From CAZGYE01 sp964530165 (GTDB lineage Bacteria; Planctomycetota; Planctomycetia; Planctomycetales; Planctomycetaceae): a DNA stretch of 14,558 bases. Where the stretch lies: positions 1 to 14,558 of the forward strand of contig CAZGYE010000127.1 in the NCBI GenBank assembly GCA_964530165.1, given 5' to 3'. The notes beneath the pieces are model-generated. The model worked only from the letters and a program-made list of their open reading frames with translations, ran no database searches and was not told the origin of the DNA. The position numbers and the translations under genes were made by a program. Of the stretch, positions 9,899-14,558 are shown one piece after another (position 1 is the stretch's first letter; the number at the start of each line of letters is the position of its first letter).

Positions 9899-11031
9899 GT
9901 CGGTTGATTGCAGTGACTCAGCCGCCACTGGCTCGCAAGAAGAAAGGCTTCATCGAAATCGTTAACCCGACAACGCGAAAAAAAATAGCCGTCTTCCTGC
10001 CGAACTGGGTCGGCGATGCAGTGATGGCGACGCCGGCACTGCGGGCGGTTCGCCGCACGTTTGCCGAGGCGGAGATCGTGGCCGTTCTCAGACCCTACGT
10101 GGCCGACGTGCTAGCCGGCCTCGACTTAGTCGACCGGCAGCTTTTGCACAATCCACGCGGCGGCGACCGGCACAGCCGCGGCTGGCGGTTCGCGAGGCGT
10201 TTGCGGCGGGAACGTTTCGACGTGGTGCTGCTATTGCCCAATTCTCTGCGCAGCGGTTGGCTGGCCTGGTGCTCCGGTGCGAGGAGGCGTGTCGGTATGG
10301 ATCGTGACGGACGCGGCCCTCTGCTGACCGATCGCATTCCCCCCCGGCCCAAGACCGAGCCGCATCCGGTCATCGACGAATACCTGCGATTGGCGGAACA
10401 TCTCGGTTGCAGCGTGCTCTCTCGCCAGATGGAACTGGCCACCCTTGGGGAAGATGAACGGCGACTCAACCAGTTTTGGGAGCAGCAGAAGCCACCTCGG
10501 TTGCGGCAAGCCGGCTTCGTCTGTTTGAACCCCGGGGGTGCATTCGGTTCGGCGAAACACTGGCCGGTCGATTCGTTTGCCGTCCTGGCCCGCCGAATCG
10601 CCGGCGAGCTTGGCAAGACTGTGCTGGTCTTGTGTGGCCCGGCAGAGCGGAGGGAAGCCCGCGACATTGTCCGGCGGGCTGCACGTCCAAACGTGGTCTC
10701 ACTGGCCGACATGCCGCCGGGCATCGGCCTGACCAAGGCCGCCGTCAAGCACGCCGAACTGTTGGTGACGACCGACTCGGGACCACGGCATTTCGCGCCG
10801 CCGTTCGGCGTGCCAGTGGTGACGCTATTTGGACCGACGCACATCGCCTGGAGTGAGACGTTCTATTCGAAGTCGCTGCATCTCAAGCGCGACGTGGACT
10901 GCGGACCATGTCAACAGCGGACGTGTCCCCTCGGCCACCATCGATGTATGCGGGACCTCAGCGTCGAGGATGTTTACGAAGCTGTTCTCACCCTGCTGGG
11001 GAGTCGGCAGTGCGGAGTGCGGAGCGCCTAA
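9895..11031 (+). CDS. waaF: Heptosyltransferase, GT9 family (WaaF-like)
   Basis: 378 residues. The family transfers L-glycero-D-manno-heptose from ADP-heptose to the LPS inner core at the cytoplasmic face of the inner membrane. The N-terminal Rossmann domain begins KKIAVFLPNWVGDAVMATPALRAVRRTF; next come FDVVLLLPNSLRSGWLAWCSGARRRVGM and, in the ADP-binding half, CLNPGGAFGSAKHWPVDSFAVLA. The TTDSGPRHFAPPFGVPVVTLFGPT motif is present, as is the Cys-rich CGPCQQRTCPLGHHRCM near the end. GTG 9895 is preferred because it overlaps the upstream stop (GTGA) and follows GGAAG at 9 nt; GTG 9862, TTG 9904 and GTG 9913 are in frame. The roughly 30 residues before KKIAVF are an unusual extension in the low-GC stretch, and a run of eight A (9978-9985) precedes the core. 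The last residues (SRQCGVRSA) are encoded by an inverted-repeat arm. waaF versus another GT9 member is uncertain. Confidence 0.85.
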   Translation: MSRLIAVTQPPLARKKKGFIEIVNPTTRKKIAVFLPNWVGDAVMATPALRAVRRTFAEAEIVAVLRPYVADVLAGLDLVDRQLLHNPRGGDRHSRGWRFARRLRRERFDVVLLLPNSLRSGWLAWCSGARRRVGMDRDGRGPLLTDRIPPRPKTEPHPVIDEYLRLAEHLGCSVLSRQMELATLGEDERRLNQFWEQQKPPRLRQAGFVCLNPGGAFGSAKHWPVDSFAVLARRIAGELGKTVLVLCGPAERREARDIVRRAARPNVVSLADMPPGIGLTKAAVKHAELLVTTDSGPRHFAPPFGVPVVTLFGPTHIAWSETFYSKSLHLKRDVDCGPCQQRTCPLGHHRCMRDLSVEDVYEAVLTLLGSRQCGVRSA

Positions 11032-11134
11032 TGGTCAATCCACAGTGCAAAACGCGGGACACCCGGTGCAACGTGCCCAGTGCGCAAGAAGGACCGCGTT
11101 TATTTCAAACTCCCAATTCCGAACTCCGAACTGC
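11007..11134. repeat. Inverted-repeat element between the heptosyltransferase and kinase genes
   Basis: The left arm, 11007-11023 (GCAGTGCGGAGTGCGGA), matches the complement of the right arm, 11118-11134 (TCCGAACTCCGAACTGC), at 15 of 17 positions. The left arm supplies the last codons of the heptosyltransferase and its stop. The right arm lies before the preferred kinase start at 11169. The interior (for example CACAGTGCAAAACGCGGGAC) resembles no known coding sequence, although a frame starting at 11031 stays open through it. Confidence 0.65.
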
Positions 11135-11168
11135 AAACGTCGTCTGTCGCAGATCGTTCACCAAGCTG

Positions 11169-12659
11169 ATGTGCTACGACTCTCGTTTGCCTCCCGAGCT
11201 GGCCGAGCGGTTGTGGACTGACGCCGAGGGGCTGGTCGCCGCCGGGACGATGCTCAAGGCGGGCGAGCGCACAACGGTTGTGCGGCTCGATGCGGGTCGA
11301 GACTCCTGGGTGCTCAAGCGATTCAACCTTCGCGGAGCATTCCACACCGCGCTGCATGCGCTGCTGAGATCACGGGCCCGCAACAACTGGCTGTATGGCC
11401 GCCGTCTCTGTCGGTCAGGAATTGCCACGCCCCGGCCGATGGCGTTCTTGGAGTATCGGTTCGGCCCTCTGGGCGCCCGTTCGTTTGTCCTCACGGAATT
11501 TGTTCCCGGCACGCTGCTGCGTGATCTCCTGCTGTGCGGAGATCCGGCAGAGCGGATGCGTGTCTCGACATGCGCCGGATTTGCGGGTCTGTGGCGCCGT
11601 TTGGGCGAGCTGCGCCTCACTCATGGCGACACCAAGTCGAGCAACTATGTGGTCACCGATGACGGCCGCCTTTGGCTGGTTGATCTCGATGGAATGCGCT
11701 TCCATCGGTTTGAGGGGACGTTCCGGTTGGCCCGCCGCCGAGATTGGAGGCGGTTCATAAAAAATTGGAGAGAGGCGCCCCGCCTCGCCGATGCATTTCG
11801 TGATGCCGTCGAGTCGGACGAATCGACAGACCCAAAGCGTGCGCCGGCGACACTGGAAATCGCAGTCCCGTTTCGCCGATTGTTGCAGGCGACCGGACTG
11901 GACACCCTCGAAGCAGTCATGAATACGACCGAGGGCCACCTGCTGCGCCGGTTGCCGAGTCGCGAGAACTGGCGGCTAAACTTGATGGACGAAGCCGGGG
12001 TTGTTCGGGGAGCCTTCTTGAAGAAGCACCGAAGCCGCAGCCTGTGGACCTGGATGCGAGCGCGTCTCGGACGGGGCCCGGGACAATCGGCGGGCGCCGT
12101 GGAGGCGCACAACATGCACGAACTCCGCCGGCAGGGAATCCCCAATATGACGCTGATCGCCTTCGGTGAACAACTCCACCCGGATGGCCGACTATTCTCT
12201 TTCCTGTTGACCGAAGAGCTGGCCGGATTCAGCCCGCTGGACAGCTTTCTGCCAGAGAGGTTTCCCGCGCGAACCGATGCACACTTTGCGGCGCTTCGCC
12301 GGCTGGTGCTGCACGTGGCAGACCTGACCCGGCGATTTCACCGGCTGGGCTACAACCACCGTGATCTCTACGCGTGTCACTACTTCATCCGCGAGACCGC
12401 TCCCGGGCGGTTCGACGTGAATCTGATCGACTTGCAGCGCGTCCAGCGCCGCCGCTGGAATCGTCGCCGGTGGATCGTCAAAGATCTTGCCCAACTGGGT
12501 TATTCCATGCCTCGGCGGAAGATCGGCTGCCGTTGGCGGATGACCTTTTTCAAGCAGTATCTGGGAGTGCGGAAGCTGCGGCCCAGAGACAAACGCTTGC
12601 TCCGCAGCATTCTGCGGAAACAACGACGGATGGAGCACAAACTGGGGCCATGCCCATGA
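11169..12659 (+). CDS. Tandem LPS core kinase, KdkA-like domain fused to WaaP-like domain
   Basis: 496 residues. Both halves look like small protein-kinase-fold enzymes that phosphorylate LPS core sugars. The N-terminal half (about 25-205) has candidate ATP lysine in WVLKRFNLRG (Lys50), FVLTEFVPGTLLRDLL, catalytic-loop THGDTKSSNYVV (Asp154) and metal-site VDLDG (Asp172), like Kdo kinase/InaA-type proteins. The C-terminal half (about 262-490) has GAFLKKHRSRS (Lys285/286), AVEAHNMHELRRQGI, FLLTEELAGF, then GYNHRDLYACHYF (Asp399) and NLIDLQRV (Asp421), close to the WaaP/RfaP heptose kinase pattern. Both active sites look complete. ATG 11169 is preferred; the frame is open from ATG 11031 (overlapping the previous TAA), but those 46 codons are repeat-derived and do not resemble a kinase. 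The 3' end overlaps the next gene by 10 nt (or 4 nt, ATGA at 12656-12659). Cytoplasmic, membrane-associated action is expected from the family. Confidence 0.82.
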   Translation: MCYDSRLPPELAERLWTDAEGLVAAGTMLKAGERTTVVRLDAGRDSWVLKRFNLRGAFHTALHALLRSRARNNWLYGRRLCRSGIATPRPMAFLEYRFGPLGARSFVLTEFVPGTLLRDLLLCGDPAERMRVSTCAGFAGLWRRLGELRLTHGDTKSSNYVVTDDGRLWLVDLDGMRFHRFEGTFRLARRRDWRRFIKNWREAPRLADAFRDAVESDESTDPKRAPATLEIAVPFRRLLQATGLDTLEAVMNTTEGHLLRRLPSRENWRLNLMDEAGVVRGAFLKKHRSRSLWTWMRARLGRGPGQSAGAVEAHNMHELRRQGIPNMTLIAFGEQLHPDGRLFSFLLTEELAGFSPLDSFLPERFPARTDAHFAALRRLVLHVADLTRRFHRLGYNHRDLYACHYFIRETAPGRFDVNLIDLQRVQRRRWNRRRWIVKDLAQLGYSMPRRKIGCRWRMTFFKQYLGVRKLRPRDKRLLRSILRKQRRMEHKLGPCP

Positions 12660-13828
12660 GAATCGGGTTGGTACTTCATCACTTTGATCCGAGGTGGGGC
12701 GGAGCCGAAGAATGGAACGGGCAATTCGTCGCCCGGCTGTTGGCCGACGGCCATGAGGTGCACGTCATCGCTGCCGGTTTCGGCCCGGCTCAGCAATCGG
12801 CCGGGTTCGTGCCGCACCCAATTCCCGCCTGCCGAACGCCGCTGGCCTGCGCACAAGCCGCCGAGAACGTTTTGCGGCAGCTTCCGCTGGACGTCATCCA
12901 TGATATGGGCGTCGGGTGGTACTGCGACGTTTTTCAGCCACACGGCGGATCGCGGCGGGCGTCGTTCGAGCAGAATCTGCTGTTGTTGCCCCCCTTCTGG
13001 CGACCCTGGAAACGAATCGCGGCGAGGTTCCTGCCGCGATACCGCCAATTCGACGCGTTGTCGGCCCGTCAATACCGGGCCGACGGCCGAATCGTCTTGG
13101 CTCTCTCGGAAATGGTGCAGCGAGACTTGCGCAGGTTTCACGACGTGGCGGATGAACAGATGCGGCTGATCTATAACGGCGTCGACACGCGGCGGTTTTC
13201 TCCAGAGAACCGCTGGACGTATCGCGACACGGTTCGGCGGCGGCTTGGGCTGGGCGAAGAGGTCTTGTTTCTCATCGTGGCGCACAACCTGCGTTTGAAG
13301 GGACTGCCGACTCTGCTGGAAGCGATCGGCCTGCTTCAATCGGCCCGTCATGCCGGCCGCCTGGCTGTGGTCGGGGGGAAACGGATCGAACCGTTTCGGC
13401 GCATGGCGAGACGGCTGGGAGTGAGCCGGCAGGTTCACTTCCTCGGTGCAGTGGAGGACACTATTCCGTACTACGCCGCCGCAGACGTCTACGTACACCC
13501 GACTTTCTATGATCCGTGCAGCCTGGTCGTCCTGGAGGCGCTGGCCAGCGGTCTGCCGGTCATTACCACGCCCTTCAACGGCGCCGGCGAATTGATGACG
13601 CCGGGTGAACACGGATATCTCTTGGACGATCCCGCCGACGCGGTCACGCTCTCCCGGCAGATGTCACATCTGCTCGACAACGACCGCCGGCGACGGATGA
13701 GCTTGGAAGCGCGAAAATTGGCCCTGCGGCACTCGTTCGAGGAGAATGTCAACCGGGTGCTGGCCGTCTACCGCGAAGTGGCCGAGGCAAATGACCACGG
13801 TGCACGACCAGCGTCATTTGCCGCGTGA
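12650..13828 (+). CDS. GT4 glycosyltransferase, WaaG-like LPS core transferase
   Basis: 392 residues with two Rossmann-like halves of the GT-B fold. The N-terminal half begins RIGLVLHHFDPRWGGAEEWNGQFVARLL, the usual acceptor-side GGAE motif, and has VIHDMGVGWYCDVFQPHGG (82-100). The C-terminal nucleotide-sugar half has RLIYNGVDTRRFSP (172-185), FLIVAHNLRLKGLPTLLEA (207-225), VHFLGAVEDTIPYYAAADVYVHPTFYDPCSLVVLEALASGLPVITT and NGAGE. The family's E-x7-E pair appears as Asp288-x7-Glu296, a conservative change at the first position. WaaG-type enzymes add the first outer-core hexose to heptose II. Sugar specificity here is unknown. ATG 12650 and ATG 12656 are both possible; the latter overlaps the kinase stop in the classical ATGA arrangement, so translation is probably coupled to the kinase gene. 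Confidence 0.85.
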   Translation: MPMRIGLVLHHFDPRWGGAEEWNGQFVARLLADGHEVHVIAAGFGPAQQSAGFVPHPIPACRTPLACAQAAENVLRQLPLDVIHDMGVGWYCDVFQPHGGSRRASFEQNLLLLPPFWRPWKRIAARFLPRYRQFDALSARQYRADGRIVLALSEMVQRDLRRFHDVADEQMRLIYNGVDTRRFSPENRWTYRDTVRRRLGLGEEVLFLIVAHNLRLKGLPTLLEAIGLLQSARHAGRLAVVGGKRIEPFRRMARRLGVSRQVHFLGAVEDTIPYYAAADVYVHPTFYDPCSLVVLEALASGLPVITTPFNGAGELMTPGEHGYLLDDPADAVTLSRQMSHLLDNDRRRRMSLEARKLALRHSFEENVNRVLAVYREVAEANDHGARPASFAA

Positions 13829-13873
13829 ACATCCAGAAACGATTGGCCGGGTCGAATGGCGGGAAGCTCGCGA

Positions 13874-14558
13874 ATGATGAAACGTATCGCGTCCTCGTTT
13901 TTTTGGATTAGTTTTCTCTTGTTGCTCTCCGGAGTTCTTTCCGCCGCCGAGAAGTCCAAACCAGACGGAACAACGGCAAACGTCTCGGCTGCCACCAGGG
14001 ACCGCCACGGGTTCTTGGTCCACCGCGTCGACTGCGACCTTCAGGCGGGCCAAACAGAAATCAAGGTCTTGTTGCCGGAGCGGTTGACAGCAGGAAAGAG
14101 ATATCCGGTGCTCTATGTTCTGCCGGTTGAGGCCGGCGACGGCGACCATTTCGGCAACGGGCTGCTGGAAGTCAAGAAGCAGGGCCTGCACAACGAGCAT
14201 GGTATGGTGTGCGTGTCTCCCACGTTCTCGCACCTGCCGTGGTACGCCGATCATCCGACGGACCCACGGATTCGGCAGGAGAGTTACTTCCTGAAGGTCG
14301 TGATCCCCGCGGTCGAGCAGCGTTATCCGGTTCGCCGCGATTCCGCCGGCCGTTGGCTGGTCGGATTCAGCAAGTCGGGCTGGGGAGCCTTCAGTTTGTT
14401 GCTGCGGCACCCGGACGTGTTCGGCCGGGCCGCCGCATGGGACGCCCCGTTGGCGATGGAGACTCCCAACCGATATGGTATGAAAGCGATCGTCGGCACG
14501 CAGAAGAACTTCGAGAGCTACCGGATTCTCTCGCTGCTCGAAGACCGAGCCGAGCAAC
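13874..14558 (+). CDS. Secreted esterase-like alpha/beta hydrolase, N-terminal part (3' truncated by window)
   Basis: 228 residues are visible and the frame runs off the window end. Residues 1-24 are a signal peptide (MMKRIASSFFWISFLLLLSG, then Ala-rich cleavage region SAA). The rest resembles the putative esterase family (PF00756, esterase D type): TEIKVLLPERLTAGKRYPVLYVLP (61-84), WYADHPTDPRIRQESYFLKVVIPAVEQRYPV (123-153), and the nucleophile elbow WLVGFSKSGWGAF (161-173) with candidate Ser166 in G-x-S-x-x-G. The remaining catalytic Asp and His would be beyond the window. Such enzymes are exported hydrolases of carbohydrate esters and similar substrates; the substrate here is unknown. Starts at ATG 13856, 13874 and 13877 are all in frame; 13874 follows GGGAAG at a reasonable distance. 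It lies 45 nt after the glycosyltransferase stop, and no terminator is evident between them. Confidence 0.75.
   Translation, partial: MMKRIASSFFWISFLLLLSGVLSAAEKSKPDGTTANVSAATRDRHGFLVHRVDCDLQAGQTEIKVLLPERLTAGKRYPVLYVLPVEAGDGDHFGNGLLEVKKQGLHNEHGMVCVSPTFSHLPWYADHPTDPRIRQESYFLKVVIPAVEQRYPVRRDSAGRWLVGFSKSGWGAFSLLLRHPDVFGRAAAWDAPLAMETPNRYGMKAIVGTQKNFESYRILSLLEDRAEQ

Noticed and set aside
12374..12649. Earlier start for the GT4 glycosyltransferase gene
   Set aside because: The upstream frame lies wholly within the WaaP-like kinase domain; the GT-B fold begins at RIGLVLHHF just after ATG 12650/12656.

Overview
The window looks like chromosomal DNA of a GC-rich Gram-negative bacterium, most likely a planctomycete. 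That assignment is an inference. It rests on a PurL with two PurS-like domains fused to its N-terminus, a Tat-exported Gfo/Idh/MocA oxidoreductase, a zinc-ribbon/transmembrane protein of a type common there, an Uma2 protein, and several hairpin-forming interspersed repeats. No rRNA, tRNA, CRISPR array, transposase or integrase was recognised. An assembly gap of exactly 100 N lies at 2105-2204.

Region 1 (1-3389, + strand) is amino-acid and purine biosynthesis: the 3' end of a prephenate dehydrogenase gene, then 8 nt later a long purL. The purL reading frame is interrupted by a hairpin/21-bp tandem repeat and by the gap. The apparent frame change across the gap is probably an artefact of the placeholder length.

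Region 2 (3397-5911, - strand) holds an Uma2-family nuclease-like protein converging on purL, a zinc-ribbon single-pass membrane protein with a proline-rich linker, a nested inverted-repeat element of about 220 bp, and a small two-helix membrane protein.

Region 3 (6139-7446, + strand) is a Tat-signal Gfo/Idh/MocA oxidoreductase, followed by a spacer with a tandem pair of 23-bp hairpin repeats.

Region 4 (7660-13828, + strand) is a compact lipopolysaccharide inner-core cassette: bifunctional hldE (heptose activation), a four-helix membrane protein of unknown function, a GT9 heptosyltransferase, a double-domain LPS core kinase (KdkA-like half plus WaaP-like half) and a WaaG-like GT4 glycosyltransferase. 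Several of these genes overlap and are probably translationally coupled. Together they would make ADP-heptose, add it to the core, phosphorylate the core sugars and extend it. The segment from about 8660 to 9990 (end of hldE, the unknown gene, the first codons of the GT9 gene) has clearly lower GC than its surroundings and may have a separate history. A cut-off secreted esterase-like gene (13874-end) closes the window.

The most interesting points are the translated repeat inside an essential purine gene, the low-GC patch beginning at the domain boundary of HldE and carrying the unknown membrane protein, the fused double LPS kinase, and the four unrelated hairpin/inverted-repeat elements. I did not find a clearly new defence or mobile system.
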